Assembly (NCBI RefSeq): GCF_026184235.1 | Contig: NZ_CP110806.1 | Location: 1-64,000 of the forward strand | DNA from: Cellulomonas sp. S1-8 | Lineage (GTDB): Bacteria; Actinomycetota; Actinomycetes; Actinomycetales; Cellulomonadaceae | Length of the DNA stretch: 64,000 nt | Direction: 5' to 3' | Shown: one piece after another, positions 1-14,688 of the stretch | How positions within the stretch are numbered: the first letter of the stretch is position 1 | How the letters are laid out: the number at the start of each line of letters is the position of its first letter | Made by a program: the position numbers and the translations under genes | Notes under the pieces: model-generated | Databases searched by the model: none | Told to the model about the DNA's origin: nothing | What the model saw: only the letters and a program-made list of their open reading frames with translations

Positions 1-24
1 CGACCCGAGACCCGCGCGCACAGG

Positions 25-45
25 TGTGGACAACTATGTGGACGA
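25..45. promoter_or_regulatory. DnaA-box-like sites upstream of dnaA
   Basis: Two near-consensus DnaA boxes on the minus strand, tgtggacaa at 25-33 and tgtggacga at 37-45, lie 56-76 bases before the dnaA start. Boxes in this position commonly let DnaA repress its own gene. That role is inferred from position and motif only. Confidence 0.5.
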
Positions 46-100
46 CTGTCGACCGTGCCAGACTCACCCATCCCGCCGTACCGAGGACCGAGGTAGGACG

Positions 101-1657
101 TTGTCACAAGACGAAGAGCCGACCCGCGTCTGGGGTCACGTCGTCACGAACCTCGAGGCGAGCCCCGACATCACCCCGCGGCAGCTCGCGTTCGTCCGTC
201 TCGCACACCCGCTCGGGCTGCTCGACGGCACGATGCTGCTCGCGGTCGGCAACGACCTGACCAAGGAGTACCTCGAGACGCGGGTCCGCGCCGAGGTCAC
301 CCGCGCGCTGTCCGAGGCACTGGGCCGCGAGGCACGGTTCGCGATCACGGTCGACGCCGAGGTCGCGGACGACATGCCGCCCGCGCTGCGCGTCGTCCCG
401 CCCTCCCCCGGGCAGGCGCCCTACGAGCGCAACGGCGAGCAGCGTCCGGACCTCGCTCTGGTGACGTCGCACCACGGCTTCTCGCGCGACGACCACGGCG
501 ACCAGACGTCCGGGCGCTCCGACGACGGTCCGGGTGATCGCCACGACGACGGTCGGCCGTCCCTGCGCTCGGTCGACGGCTCCTCGCACGACGGCGCCGC
601 ACCACGGCGCGGGCTGTCCGAGCCGGCCAGGCTCAACCCCAAGTACCTGTTCGAGACGTTCGTCATCGGGTCGTCCAACCGGTTCGCCCACGCCGCGGCG
701 GTGGCGGTCGCCGAGGCGCCCGCGAAGGCGTACAACCCGCTGTTCATCTACGGCGACTCCGGGCTGGGCAAGACGCACCTGCTGCACGCGATCGGGCACT
801 ACGCGCAGAACCTGTACCCCACGGTGCGCGTGCGGTACGTGAACTCGGAGGAGTTCACCAACGACTTCATCAACTCCATCGGCGAGGGCAAGGCCGGGTC
901 GTTCCAGCGGCGCTACCGCGAGGTCGACGTCCTGCTGATCGACGACATCCAGTTCCTGCAGGGCAAGGAACAGACGATGGAGGAGTTCTTCCACACGTTC
1001 AACACCCTGCACAACGCCAGCAAGCAGGTCGTCATCACGTCCGACGTCCCGCCCAAGCAGCTGAACGGGTTCGAGGACCGGATGCGGTCCCGCTTCGAGT
1101 GGGGCCTGATCACCGACGTGCAGCCGCCCGACCTCGAGACGCGGATCGCGATCCTGCGCAAGAAGGCGGCGAGCGAGCGCCTGCAGGCCCCGGACGACGT
1201 GCTGGAGTACATCGCCTCGCGCATCTCGACGAACATCCGCGAGCTCGAGGGTGCGCTCATCCGCGTCACCGCGTTCGCGAACCTCAACCGCCAGCTGGTC
1301 GACGTGTCGCTGGCGGAGATCGTCCTCAAGGACCTCATCACCGACGACCAGACGCAGGAGATCACGTCCACGACGGTCATCGGCCAGACGGCCGCCTACT
1401 TCGGACTGACGATCGAGGACCTGTGCGGTTCCAGCCGGTCCCGCGTGCTCGTCACGGCCCGGCAGATCGCGATGTACCTGTGCCGTGAGCTCACGGACCT
1501 CTCGCTGCCGAAGATCGGTCAGGCGTTCGGTGGACGCGACCACACGACCGTGATGCACGCGAACCGCAAGATCCGCGAGCTGATGGCGGAGCGGCGCTCC
1601 ATCTACAACCAGGTCACCGAGCTGACCAACCGCATCAAGCAGCAGCACCGGGGCTGA
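101..1657 (+). CDS. dnaA: Chromosomal replication initiator DnaA
   Basis: DnaA binds DnaA boxes at oriC, forms an ATP-bound filament and melts the origin. The 518-residue product has the expected layout: an N-terminal domain I, a charged linker rich in Asp, Gly and Arg (about 110-180), an AAA+ domain with Walker A GDSGLGKT near 218-225 and Walker B LLIDDIQF near 278, and a C-terminal DNA-binding domain with the signature GGRDHTTVMH near 477. I chose the TTG at 101 because a gaggtagg ribosome site precedes it and the protein then begins SQDEEP. The open frame extends to an ATG at 26, but those 25 residues overlap the DnaA-box-like sites and look non-coding. oriC and dnaN follow. Confidence 0.97.
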   Translation: MSQDEEPTRVWGHVVTNLEASPDITPRQLAFVRLAHPLGLLDGTMLLAVGNDLTKEYLETRVRAEVTRALSEALGREARFAITVDAEVADDMPPALRVVPPSPGQAPYERNGEQRPDLALVTSHHGFSRDDHGDQTSGRSDDGPGDRHDDGRPSLRSVDGSSHDGAAPRRGLSEPARLNPKYLFETFVIGSSNRFAHAAAVAVAEAPAKAYNPLFIYGDSGLGKTHLLHAIGHYAQNLYPTVRVRYVNSEEFTNDFINSIGEGKAGSFQRRYREVDVLLIDDIQFLQGKEQTMEEFFHTFNTLHNASKQVVITSDVPPKQLNGFEDRMRSRFEWGLITDVQPPDLETRIAILRKKAASERLQAPDDVLEYIASRISTNIRELEGALIRVTAFANLNRQLVDVSLAEIVLKDLITDDQTQEITSTTVIGQTAAYFGLTIEDLCGSSRSRVLVTARQIAMYLCRELTDLSLPKIGQAFGGRDHTTVMHANRKIRELMAERRSIYNQVTELTNRIKQQHRG

Positions 1658-2441
1658 CGCACGCCCCTCACCACCGGTCTTCTCCTTGCCGGACGCAGCC
1701 TCCCCCTGGACACCCGACCAGAGTTATCCACAGGTTTGCCCACTGCCTGGGGACACTTGTGAACGCCTTCACCCAATCGGGTTAACCAGGCGCCCTCAGG
1801 CGCGCAAAGAACGCACGTCACAGCGTCGTGACCTGCAGGGACGCCATCTGCACCCCACGCTGAGCGCGTCCACAGGTGGTCGAGAAACACCGTGCTCACG
1901 CGAGTTCTGTGAGAGGACTCTCACCATCAAACCGCCACGAATCGCTTGACGACGCCGCGCGGGACCGGGTGAAACATGCATGGGACGAATGTTCACACCT
2001 GTGTACACACCTGTGGACGACGGTGGACGACACGCGGTGGAGCTGTGGATCCCGGCCGCGGATCGGTGGACGACGAATCGCTCCGCTCGCACCGTCCACC
2101 CTCGTCCACCGCGCAGCGTCCTGGGACCACAGGCTCCTCCACACGCCGCCACGCCTGCTGACCTGCGCACCGACCCTCCATCCACATCATCAACAGGACC
2201 GATGACGACGACGAACCATTGATCAGAGGGGAATCCACACACCGACGTTGGGGACGGGGCGCGGGCGGCGGCGACCCGCGCCGAACTCACCGGCCACCCC
2301 GACCCCGTGGCCTGTACCGGGTGTCGGGCCTGTCGCGTAGTGTTCGGCACAGCCCCGACAACGCCCGCTGCCGTGCCCGAACGTGCCCGTTGCGCACCGC
2401 CGTGCACACGCTCCCGGGCCGGACGACGAGAAAGGTGATGC
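1658..2441. other. Chromosomal replication origin oriC
   Basis: This 784-base gap between dnaA and dnaN has no credible gene and is less GC-rich than its surroundings. It holds a perfect DnaA box, ttatccaca, at 1724-1732, and weaker boxes on both strands: tgtggacga 2012-2020, tgtggatcc 2044-2052, gaatccaca 2231-2239, plus tccaca cores near 1869, 2138 and 2181. The arrangement is typical of actinobacterial oriC, which carries many degenerate boxes. It must also contain the dnaN promoter, which I could not pin down. Confidence 0.9.
1724..1732 (+). promoter_or_regulatory. Consensus DnaA box
   Basis: The sequence ttatccaca matches the bacterial DnaA-box consensus at all nine bases and lies 67 bases after the dnaA stop, inside oriC. 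Confidence 0.85.
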
Positions 2442-3572
2442 ATGAGGTTCCGCGTCGATCGTGACGTGCTCGCCGATGCCGTCACGTGGACCGCACGCAG
2501 TCTGCCCACGCGTCCGCCGGTCCCGGTCCTGGCAGGGGTCCGCATCGAGGCGGACACCACGGGCACCGTCCAGCTGTCGAGCTTCGACTACGAGGTCTCC
2601 GCCCGCGCCCAGCTGCCGGCGGACGTGAGCGAGCCCGGCACCGTCCTGGTCTCGGGACGCCTGCTCGCGGAGATCTCCCGGTCGCTGCCGGCCAAGCCGG
2701 TCGACGTCGTCCTGGACGGCACGAAGGTGCAGGTCACGTGCGGGGCCAGCCGCTTCACGCTGCTGACGATGCCGGTCGAGGACTACCCGAACCTGCCCGT
2801 CATGCCGGAGCTCACGGGCACCGTCGACGGCGACGAGCTCACGCACGCGGTGGCCCAGGTCTCGGTCGCCGCGAGCCGCGACGACACGCTGCCCCTGCTC
2901 ACCGGCGTGCGGGTCGAGATCGAGGGCGAGAAGGTCACCATGCTGGCGACCGACCGCTACCGGCTCGCCCTGCGCGAGATGACGTGGAAGCCGACCAACC
3001 CGGCCGTCGCGGCCGTCGCCCTGGTCCGGGCGCGGACGCTCTCCGACGCGGCGAAGTCGCTGGGCGGGTCGGGCTCGGTGTCCGTCGCGCTGTCGACGGG
3101 CGGCGGTGTCGACCTCATCGGCTTCGAGGCCGCCGGGCGCCAGACGACGAGCCTGCTCGTCGACGGCGACTACCCGCCCGTGCGCCGGCTGTTCCCGGAC
3201 GACACGCCGATCCACGCGATCGTCAACACCCAGGCCCTGGCGGAGGCCGCCAAGCGCGTGGCCCTCGTCGCCGAGCGCAACACCCCGATCCGGCTGACGT
3301 TCACCGACGGCCAGGTCGTGCTGGACGCCGGCCAGGGCGACGACGCGCAGGCCTCCGAGGCGCTCGAGGCCGTGCTGGTCGGTGAGGACATCTCAGTCGC
3401 GTTCAACCCGCACTTCCTGGCCGACGGCCTGGGCGCGCTGGACACCACCTTCGTCCGGATGTCGTTCACGCACCCGAACAAGCCCGTGGAGTTCACGGGC
3501 CAGGAGTCGCTCGAGGGCGACGACCTCAAGGACTACCGCTACCTGCTGGTGCCGATCCGCTTCGCCAGCTGA
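2442..3572 (+). CDS. dnaN: DNA polymerase III beta sliding clamp
   Basis: The 376-residue product is the ring-shaped clamp that tethers DNA polymerase III and other clamp-binding proteins to DNA. The length and the three-fold clamp domain pattern fit the family. The N-terminus MRFRVDRDVLADAV and the C-terminus ending YLLVPIR are typical; the usual M-P/M-R ending is extended by a few residues (FAS). The ATG at 2442 follows a gagaaagg ribosome site. It lies directly downstream of oriC and before gnd and recF, the conserved actinobacterial order. Confidence 0.97.
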   Translation: MRFRVDRDVLADAVTWTARSLPTRPPVPVLAGVRIEADTTGTVQLSSFDYEVSARAQLPADVSEPGTVLVSGRLLAEISRSLPAKPVDVVLDGTKVQVTCGASRFTLLTMPVEDYPNLPVMPELTGTVDGDELTHAVAQVSVAASRDDTLPLLTGVRVEIEGEKVTMLATDRYRLALREMTWKPTNPAVAAVALVRARTLSDAAKSLGGSGSVSVALSTGGGVDLIGFEAAGRQTTSLLVDGDYPPVRRLFPDDTPIHAIVNTQALAEAAKRVALVAERNTPIRLTFTDGQVVLDAGQGDDAQASEALEAVLVGEDISVAFNPHFLADGLGALDTTFVRMSFTHPNKPVEFTGQESLEGDDLKDYRYLLVPIRFAS

Positions 3573-3674
3573 CACCGCACGCGCCGACGCCGCACGCGCG
3601 GCCACGCCACGGGTGCGGCACAGTGGCCCGGACGGACGTCGCCGCACACGGCGGGACGCGGAGAGGGGCACGGC

Positions 3675-4604
3675 ATGCACATCGGTCTGGTGGGTCTGGG
3701 CAAGATGGGCGCGAACATGCGCCTGCGGATCCGGGGCGCGGGCATCGAGGTCACGGGGTACGACCGCAACCCGGACGTGACCGACGTGCCGTCGCTGCAA
3801 GGGCTGGTCGAGGCGCTGCCCGCCGGTGAGCGCGTCGTCTGGGTGATGGTGCCGTCGGGTGCGATCACGGACGGCGTGATCCAGGACCTCGCCGGCCTGC
3901 TGGCCCCGGGCGACCTGGTCATCGACGGCGGCAACTCGTACTACCAGGACGACGCACCGCACGCGGCGACGCTCGCGGCGCACGGCATCGGCTTCATCGA
4001 CGCCGGGGTCTCCGGTGGCATCTGGGGCCTGGAGAACGGCTACGGCCTGATGGTGGGCGGCGCGCCGCAGGACGTCGAGCGGGCGATGCCGGTGTTCGAC
4101 GCCCTGCGCCCCCCGGGCGAGCGTGCCGACGGCTTCGTGCACGCGGGCCCGGTCGGCGCCGGCCACTACGCGAAGATGGTGCACAACGGCATCGAGTACG
4201 GACTCATGCAGGCGTACGCCGAGGGCTACGAGCTGCTCGCCGCGAAGGACCTGATCACGGACGTGCCGGCGACGATGCGCGCGTGGACGACGGGCACGGT
4301 CGTGCGGTCGTGGCTGCTCGACCTGCTGGTCCAGGCGCTCGCCGAGGACCCGCGCTTCGGTGCGATCGACGACTGGGTCGAGGACTCGGGCGAGGGTCGC
4401 TGGACCGTCGACGAGGCGATCGACCTGGCCGTCCCGGCGCCCGTCATCTCGGCGGCGCTGTTCGCCCGCTTCGCGTCCCGGCAGGGCGAGTCCCCCGCGA
4501 TGAAGGCCGTCGCGGCGCTGCGTCAGCAGTTCGGTGGGCACGCCGTGCGCGCCGCGGGTGCGGCGACGGTGACCCCGACGGCGCCACCCACGTCGGAGGC
4601 CTGA
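3675..4604 (+). CDS. gnd: 6-phosphogluconate dehydrogenase, decarboxylating (short form)
   Basis: This enzyme oxidatively decarboxylates 6-phosphogluconate to ribulose 5-phosphate in the pentose phosphate pathway. The 309-residue length and N-terminus [15 protein letters not shown], a Rossmann GxGxxG fold, match the short GntZ/YqeC-type family, which generally uses NAD+. [14 protein letters not shown] near 115-128 is the substrate-binding signature, and [16 protein letters not shown] near 157-172 carries the catalytic Lys. A gagagggg ribosome site precedes the ATG. Insertion of gnd between dnaN and recF is common in actinobacteria and does not imply a replication role. Confidence 0.93.
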   Translation: MHIGLVGLGKMGANMRLRIRGAGIEVTGYDRNPDVTDVPSLQGLVEALPAGERVVWVMVPSGAITDGVIQDLAGLLAPGDLVIDGGNSYYQDDAPHAATLAAHGIGFIDAGVSGGIWGLENGYGLMVGGAPQDVERAMPVFDALRPPGERADGFVHAGPVGAGHYAKMVHNGIEYGLMQAYAEGYELLAAKDLITDVPATMRAWTTGTVVRSWLLDLLVQALAEDPRFGAIDDWVEDSGEGRWTVDEAIDLAVPAPVISAALFARFASRQGESPAMKAVAALRQQFGGHAVRAAGAATVTPTAPPTSEA

Positions 4605-4609
4605 GCCGC

Positions 4610-5800
4610 GTGTACGTCGCGCACCTGTCCCTCACCGACTTCCGGTCGTACCCGCAGGTCGAGCTGCCGCTCGAGCCGGGCATCACCGCGTTCGTCGGAC
4701 CCAACGGGCAGGGCAAGACGAACCTCGTGGAGGCGATCGGGTACGTCGCCACGCTGGGCAGCCACCGGGTCCCGTCGGACGCGGCGCTGGTCCGGGCGGG
4801 TGCCGGCCGCGCGGTCGTGCGGGCGCGGGTCGTCCGCGAGGAGCGCGCGTCGCTCGTCGAGGTCGAGATCACGCCCGGCAAGGCGAACCGCGCCCGGGTC
4901 AACGGCGGCTCCCCCACGCGGGCGCGCGACATCCTGGGGATCCTGCGGACCGTGCTGTTCGCGCCCGAGGACCTCGCGCTCGTCAAGGGCGACCCGGACG
5001 GGCGCCGCCGCTTCCTGGACGATCTGCTGGTGCAGCTCACGCCGCGGATCGCGGGTGTCCTCGGGGACTACGAGCGGGTGCTGCGGCAGCGATCGGCGCT
5101 GCTGAAGTCGGCGGCCGCCGCGACGCGGGCGCGCGCGGGTGCCGACCTGCGCACGCTCGACGTGTGGGACGCGAAGCTCGCCCAGGTCGGCGCGCAGGTC
5201 GTCGTCGCGCGGCAGGCCCTCGTGGCCGCGCTGGGGCCGCGGGCCGCCGACGCGTACCGGCAGGTCAGCTCGGGTCAGGGCGAGCTGCGCCTGGCGTACC
5301 GCTCGACGCTGGACGCCGCGGCGGCGGACGGCGAGCCCACGGTCGAGCCCGATGCGGGCGTCGACCTGGTCGAGGCACGGCTGCTCGACGCGATGGGCCG
5401 GCTGCGCAGCAAGGAGATCGAGCGGGGGGTGTGCCTGGTCGGTCCGCACCGCGACGACCTGGTCCTCACCCTCGGTGACCTGCCGGCCAAGGGGTACGCG
5501 AGCCACGGGGAGTCGTGGTCGGTGGCGCTGGCGCTGCGGCTCGCGTCGTACGCGCTGCTGACCCACGGCGTCGACGACGCGGGCGCGTGGGCGGCGGACT
5601 GGGGTCCGGACGGCGAGCCGGTGCTGATCCTCGACGACGTCTTCGCGGAGCTGGACACACGCCGCCGTGAGCGGCTCGCGGAGCTGGTGGCGGGGGCGCG
5701 GCAGGTGCTGGTGACCGCGGCGGTGCCGCAGGACGTGCCCGAGCCGCTGGCCGGTGCCCGCGTCGACGTCATGGGGGGCGAGGTCGCGCGTGTCCTCTAG
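4610..5800 (+). CDS. recF: DNA replication and repair protein RecF
   Basis: RecF loads RecA at gaps in damaged DNA and helps restart forks. The 396-residue product has a Walker [10 protein letters not shown] near 30-38, an SMC/RecF-like architecture and a C-terminal Walker [12 protein letters not shown]. The GTG at 4610 is chosen because ggagg lies about a dozen bases upstream and the protein then begins [14 protein letters not shown], the usual RecF N-terminus. The open frame continues upstream only because of GC bias. It starts 5 bases after the gnd stop and overlaps the next gene by 11 bases, so translation is probably coupled. Confidence 0.96.
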   Translation: MYVAHLSLTDFRSYPQVELPLEPGITAFVGPNGQGKTNLVEAIGYVATLGSHRVPSDAALVRAGAGRAVVRARVVREERASLVEVEITPGKANRARVNGGSPTRARDILGILRTVLFAPEDLALVKGDPDGRRRFLDDLLVQLTPRIAGVLGDYERVLRQRSALLKSAAAATRARAGADLRTLDVWDAKLAQVGAQVVVARQALVAALGPRAADAYRQVSSGQGELRLAYRSTLDAAAADGEPTVEPDAGVDLVEARLLDAMGRLRSKEIERGVCLVGPHRDDLVLTLGDLPAKGYASHGESWSVALALRLASYALLTHGVDDAGAWAADWGPDGEPVLILDDVFAELDTRRRERLAELVAGARQVLVTAAVPQDVPEPLAGARVDVMGGEVARVL

Positions 5801-6440
5801 GCCGGGACGCGGCTCGTCGGGGGCGGGACGACGCTCCCCCGTCGACACGTCCGGCCCGAACGCTCCGGGACCGGACCCCGCGCAGGGGACGGACGACGAC
5901 GCGCTCCTGCCGGCGCCGACGTCGGTGCCGGATGGGCTGCCGGTGTCCGAGCTGGTCGTGCTCACACCTCCCGAGCAGGTGGTCCGTGCCGCGCTGGCGC
6001 GCGCGAAGGCGGCCGCGCGGGCGCGGGGCCTGCGTCCCGGCGTGGTCCGCAGCAGGCCCGTGAGCAGCGGGGCCGCCGCGGGGCCGCGCGACCCGCAGCC
6101 GCTCGCCGTGTCCGCGGGCCTGCTGGCCCGTGACCTGGGCTGGGAGCCGGGGCTCGTCGTGGGTGACCTGGTGCACCGGTGGGCGCAGATCGTGGGGCCG
6201 CAGGTCGCGGACCACTGCGAGTTCGTGTCGTTCGAGGCGGGGCTGCTGACGGTCCGGGCGTCGTCGACGGCGTGGGCGGCGAACCTGCGGCTGCTGGCAC
6301 CGACGATGTTGGCGCGCTTCGACGAGACGCTCGGCGAGGGCGTCGTCGTGCAGGTCGAGGTGGTGGGTCCGGCGGGCCACGGCTTCGGACGTGGCCCGCG
6401 CCGGGTCGCCGGTCGCGGTCAGCGGGACACGTACGGCTGA
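5790..6440 (+). CDS. DUF721 protein, probable DciA-type helicase loader
   Basis: The 216-residue product carries a C-terminal DUF721 domain (about 110-200), with the typical run [18 protein letters not shown] and a following beta-rich segment. DciA is the ancestral loader or operator of the replicative helicase DnaB in bacteria lacking DnaC. The N-terminal 90 residues are low-complexity, rich in Pro, Ser, Gly and Asp. The GTG at 5790 overlaps the end of recF and has a G-rich ribosome site (ggggggcgagg). Position between recF and gyrB is conserved in actinobacteria. The helicase-loader role is inferred from family membership. Confidence 0.88.
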   Translation: MSSRPGRGSSGAGRRSPVDTSGPNAPGPDPAQGTDDDALLPAPTSVPDGLPVSELVVLTPPEQVVRAALARAKAAARARGLRPGVVRSRPVSSGAAAGPRDPQPLAVSAGLLARDLGWEPGLVVGDLVHRWAQIVGPQVADHCEFVSFEAGLLTVRASSTAWAANLRLLAPTMLARFDETLGEGVVVQVEVVGPAGHGFGRGPRRVAGRGQRDTYG

Positions 6441-6571
6441 GCCGCCCACGACCTGTCCTGCCACACGCGCCCCTTCCTGCCCGATCCGGGGCGTCCAGCG
6501 GGTAGACTAGACAGGTCAACAAAGGCGCCTGCCTGCCCACGAGAGCCCGGAACTCCGCCGACATGGAGTGA

Positions 6572-8722
<2,151 letters not shown>

Positions 8723-8786
8723 CGCGGGCGCCGGCGACGCCGGCCACCGCGACCGACCTGGTACCGACGACTGGAGTGACCCGCAC

Positions 8787-11377
<2,591 letters not shown>

Positions 11378-11381
<4 letters not shown>

Positions 11382-12379
11382 GCGACACGCCCCCCTCGAT
11401 CCCCCCGCGGAAGCGACCGACGACTCCCATGACGGGCGGCGCGCCGTCGCCCGACCAGGGAGGTGCGGTGCAGGCCGCCGAGCACGACGCGTCGGCCGGC
11501 AGCTCGTGGGCGTCGCTCGGTGGGGTCGGGGGCTCCGCTCCCCCGACGTACACGGTCGACGTGGGCCGGGCGCCGTCGACGTCGGGCCGGACGTCCGGTC
11601 CCGCGTCGTCGCCGCAGCGGTCGTCGAGCGGTGCCGCGCCGGCGCGGTCGTCGGGTCCCTCGGGGTCATCGGGTGCGTGGACGGACGAGCGGTCCCGCTC
11701 GACCGAGCCCCGCCGGACCACGACGGCCGCCCCTGCCCCGGGTGAAGGTTCTGGCGACGACGAGCCGCCGTCGCCGCTGGTCACGGCGGTGGACGCCACG
11801 ACCGAATGGCTGAAGAAGGCCGCGGGAGTCACGGGATCCGGCCTGTCCAGGGCGTATTCTCAGCTGACCCGACCCCGCACCGAGGACGCCCACATGACAG
11901 CGACGCCGACGACAGCCGGTGCCACCACCGCCGAGCGCCCGGCAGCGCGGTCCACCGCGCCCGTCACGGGGGCGACCCCGCGGCCGGCGACGGGCCGCAT
12001 CCCCACGGTGGGCGGCGGGCCACGGCGCGTCCGGCTCGCGATCTCGCGCGTTGACCCCTGGTCGGTCATGAAGCTCGCGTTCCTGCTGTCCGTCGCGATC
12101 GGCATCATGATCGTCGTCGCGGCAGTCGTCGTGTGGTTCACGCTCGACGGCCTGCACGTGTTCACGCAGATCGACGACCTGGTCACCCAGGTCGTCGGCA
12201 CGGAGAGCCCGCTGGACATCCTGGCGTACGTGTCGTTCGAGAAGACGGTCTCGGCGGCGACGCTGGTGGCCGTCATCGACGTCTTCCTGCTGACGGCGCT
12301 CGCCACGATCGGCGCGTTCCTGTACAACATCGTGGCGGCTCTCGTCGGTGGCGTGAACGTCACGATGACCGACGAGTGA
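11378..12379 (+). CDS. DUF3566 membrane protein
   Basis: The 333-residue product has a long low-complexity N-terminus (1-210, rich in Pro, Ser, Thr, Ala and Arg), then a conserved DUF3566 domain with two membrane segments, about 228-255 ([20 protein letters not shown]) and 290-325. Its ATG overlaps the gyrA stop, so it is translationally coupled to gyrase. The family is conserved next to gyrA across actinobacteria. Its function is unknown. Confidence 0.9.
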
Positions 12380-12519
12380 GCCGTCCGGGTCTGCCTCCGG
12401 TGCTGGACTGCGGGACCGCCGCCATCGGTTTGGGTGCGGTGGCCGCGCTGGGGTAGTCTCGACCGTCGCGCCCGCCGGTGCGGATCCCCTCGTGGGGTCG
12501 GACCGGTCGGACGTGTCAC

Positions 12520-12593
12520 GGGCCTATAGCTCAGACGGTTAGAGCGCTTCCCTGATAAGGAAGAGGTCACAGGTTCAAGTCCTGTTAGGCCCA
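12520..12593 (+). tRNA. tRNA-Ile (anticodon GAT)
   Basis: A 74-base cloverleaf. The acceptor GGGCCTA pairs with TAGGCCC, the anticodon GAT lies at 12554-12556, and the T-loop GGTTCAAGT is canonical. CCA is not encoded. It sits downstream of the gyrA operon as in most actinobacteria. Confidence 0.96.
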
Positions 12594-12656
12594 CGCTGCA
12601 GGTACGCGCGTCGTACCGCGGACTGGCGGCACCCGCCCGAGACACCGGGGGAACCG

Positions 12657-12776
12657 ATGAAGAAGCTCCTGCTCCTGGCCGCTGCCGCGGCCGTCGGATA
12701 CGTCGCCTGGCAGAAGTACGCGCAGGACCGCGACGAGCGGGACCTGTGGGCCGAGGTCACCGACACCTTCGAGTGA
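12657..12776 (+). CDS. DLW-39 family small protein
   Basis: A 39-codon gene between two tRNAs. It encodes a tiny protein with a hydrophobic N-terminus (MKKLLLLAAAAAVGYVAWQK), a charged segment and the diagnostic DLW triplet at residues 29-31. A ggggg-type ribosome site precedes the ATG. The length of exactly 39 and the position between tRNA-Ile and tRNA-Ala match the actinobacterial DLW-39 family, of unknown function. The N-terminal stretch could be a signal anchor. Confidence 0.92.
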   Translation: MKKLLLLAAAAAVGYVAWQKYAQDRDERDLWAEVTDTFE

Positions 12777-12792
12777 CTCCCCGGCCCGTCCC

Positions 12793-12865
12793 GGGGCCAT
12801 GGCGCAATTGGTAGCGCACCTGCTTTGCAAGCAGGGGGTTAGGGGTTCGAGTCCCCTTGGCTCCA
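12793..12865 (+). tRNA. tRNA-Ala (anticodon TGC)
   Basis: A 73-base cloverleaf with acceptor GGGGCCA pairing with TGGCTCC, including the G3-U70 wobble pair that identifies tRNA-Ala. The anticodon TGC is at 12826-12828. CCA is not encoded. Confidence 0.96.
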
Positions 12866-12914
12866 CCCGGCACGGTTCGCGACGGCACAGGTGCGCGACG
12901 CGGAACGCCGTGAC

Positions 12915-13478
12915 TCAGTCCCGCGTCACCACGATGCGATCGGCGAGCTCCTCGACGTCGAGGCCCTCGTCGTCGGGCAGCCGCAGGGCGTTCACCAGCC
13001 GCGCAGGTGTGCACCCGTGCCGGCGCAGCTCCTCGACGAGGATCCGCAGGCAGGTCAGGGCCCGGTAGGGGAAGGGGTCCTCGTCCTCGCGCGCGTCGAA
13101 CGCGAGCACCACCGTGCCGCCCTGGACGTCCGGGTAGCCGAACGGGTCCGGGTCCTCGATCTCGACGTCCGGGCCGGCCTCGACCCCCTCGTCGTCGACC
13201 CGGGCGAACCGCCGCCACGCGACGTCGCACGCGTCCCGCGTCCGTGCGGCGTCGGCCGACTCCACCCGGACCCAGCACCGCATCACGACGTACCCGCCCG
13301 GGGTGAGCACGGGTCCGAAGACGTCACCGCCGCACTGCACGTCCCCGGCGGTCGACTTCGCGCGGACCGCCAACGCCCACAGGCCCTGCGAGACCCGCAC
13401 GTCGTCCCCGTCGGGGTCGGCGAGCACGGCCTCGATCGCCGCGCGCCACACGCCGTCCACGGCCACCGCATCGCTCAT
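12915..13478 (-). CDS. Hypothetical protein
   Basis: The 187-residue acidic protein has no domain I recognise, no signal peptide and no membrane segment. It contains WRRFARVDDE and an acidic stretch EIEDPDPFGYPD, and looks globular and cytoplasmic. I start it at the ATG at 13478 (MSDAVAVDG), because the in-frame extension up to 13538 is Gly/Arg-rich and looks non-coding. It is transcribed towards the tRNAs and is followed on the same strand by nothing. The neighbour upstream is an RsbW-like ATPase. Confidence 0.7.
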   Translation of the reverse strand: MSDAVAVDGVWRAAIEAVLADPDGDDVRVSQGLWALAVRAKSTAGDVQCGGDVFGPVLTPGGYVVMRCWVRVESADAARTRDACDVAWRRFARVDDEGVEAGPDVEIEDPDPFGYPDVQGGTVVLAFDAREDEDPFPYRALTCLRILVEELRRHGCTPARLVNALRLPDDEGLDVEELADRIVVTRD

Positions 13479-13571
13479 GCCACGGACGCTACCGGCTCGC
13501 CCACCCCGCCGACCGGAACCCCACTCCATGTCTGCCACCCCCAGCGGTGAGCGGTGTTGCGGTCGTGGCCG

Positions 13572-14042
13572 TCAGCGGACTGCGAACGTGGCCCAGACGT
13601 TCTTGGTCCGCTCCGTGGCGTACCAGCCGACCTCCTGCGAGAGCTGCCGCGCCAGGTGCAGGCCCAGGCCGCCCTCGCCGCGGATGCGCGCGCCGGCGTA
13701 CACGGGCGCGGACTCGGGGTCGTGGTCCCCGACGTCGAGCATCCAGCGGTCCTCGCGTCGCGACAGGCGCACCATCGTGGGCGGCAGGCCGTGGACGAGG
13801 GCGTTGGACGCCAGCTCGGTGGCGATGAGGACGAGGGCCTTGGGCGTGCCCGTCAGCTCGTGCAGTCCCCCGACCTCGTGCTCGGCGATCTGCGAGGCGA
13901 GCTCGTGGCGCAGCGTTCGCAGCTGGGCCGTCGTTGACAGCGCCCACTCGCGCACCAGCTCGTACCCCGCCGGCGGCTGGCTCAGGGGCAGTCCGGCGTC
14001 GACCCCTGGCAGGTCCAAGGGCAGGTGCTTCCAGTCCTCCAT
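13572..14042 (-). CDS. RsbW-like anti-sigma regulatory ATPase
   Basis: The 156-residue product is a GHKL-fold histidine-kinase-like ATPase of the short anti-sigma-factor type. ATELASNALVHG near 92-103 is the N box, DVGDHDP near 122 the G1 box, and GEGGLGLHLARQLS near 141-154 the glycine-rich lid. Such proteins bind sigma factors or anti-anti-sigma factors and can phosphorylate the latter. The ATG at 14042 follows a gggagggag ribosome site. No partner gene lies next to it. Confidence 0.85.
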   Translation of the reverse strand: MEDWKHLPLDLPGVDAGLPLSQPPAGYELVREWALSTTAQLRTLRHELASQIAEHEVGGLHELTGTPKALVLIATELASNALVHGLPPTMVRLSRREDRWMLDVGDHDPESAPVYAGARIRGEGGLGLHLARQLSQEVGWYATERTKNVWATFAVR

Positions 14043-14367
14043 GTGAGCTCCCTCCCGTCGGTCCAGAGTCGAGCCTCACAGCAACGGGACGAAGATGCAC
14101 GTCGGAGCCCCGCGCGGCACGTGACGAGGGCTGGCGCGGTACGTGACGAGGGCTGGACGAGGGCCTGCTCGCGCGTCATCGGAACCGTGGTGTACAGTCG
14201 TCATGCGTTCTTGCCACGCGAACACCTACCGTGGCGTACTTCGGTCCACCGCATCGGAGCGAGGACCAACGCAACCGGGCAGCACCGCTGCCGTCGAACA
14301 TCTCCGCCGCCGAAGGCGCGGAGCGAAAGTAGAGATCATCACTGACCAGTACCTCGAGTCGTCCGCC
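14043..14367. other. Intergenic region between RsbW-like gene and csp region
   Basis: This 325-base divergent gap has no convincing gene. It contains a 22-base tandem repeat (14113-14156) and should hold promoters for both flanking units. I could not assign -10 and -35 hexamers with confidence. Confidence 0.4.
14113..14156 (+). repeat. 22-base tandem direct repeat, two copies
   Basis: Two adjacent 22-base units, 14113-14134 and 14135-14156, differ at one position (C/T at base 6). Each contains the core acgtgacgagggctgg. The function is unknown; it may be a binding site or recent slippage. Confidence 0.85.
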
Positions 14368-14688
14368 GTGCCAGCAGTTGCGGCACCGGTCAGCTCCGGG
14401 CAGGCTCCCGTGTGGCGCCCCGCCGATGACGACCTCTGGGTCGCCACGGCAGGCGGCGAGTACGCGGGCCTCATCGCCCGCCGTGCCGACGGCTTCCATG
14501 CCCATGACCAGCTCACCCGCCCGCTCGGCGTCACCCCGACGTTCGACGCTGCGGCCCACCTCGTGGCGACGCTCCGCGTCCGCCCGCTGCGTGCACGACG
14601 TGCACGCACCCACCACCGTCAGCGCCCCTCCGGGCGCGGCATCCGGAGACGCATTCGCGGTCCGGTCGACCGAATGAAGGAAGACATC
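14368..14688 (+). other. Open frame continuous with cspA, possible small protein
   Basis: From the GTG at 14368 (or 14410) a frame runs into the cspA ATG without any stop. The first 55 residues look protein-like ([20 protein letters not shown] and a following segment), similar in feel to small actinobacterial proteins with a beta-strand repeat. The last 35 residues before cspA are Arg-rich and look non-coding. It could be a separate gene that has lost its stop or frame, an N-terminal extension of the cold-shock protein, or a long 5' leader. Confidence 0.35.

Noticed and set aside
104..1648. Long antisense open frame over dnaA
   Set aside because: It is the GC-bias shadow of dnaA, and the protein is Arg/Val/Leu-rich without any domain.
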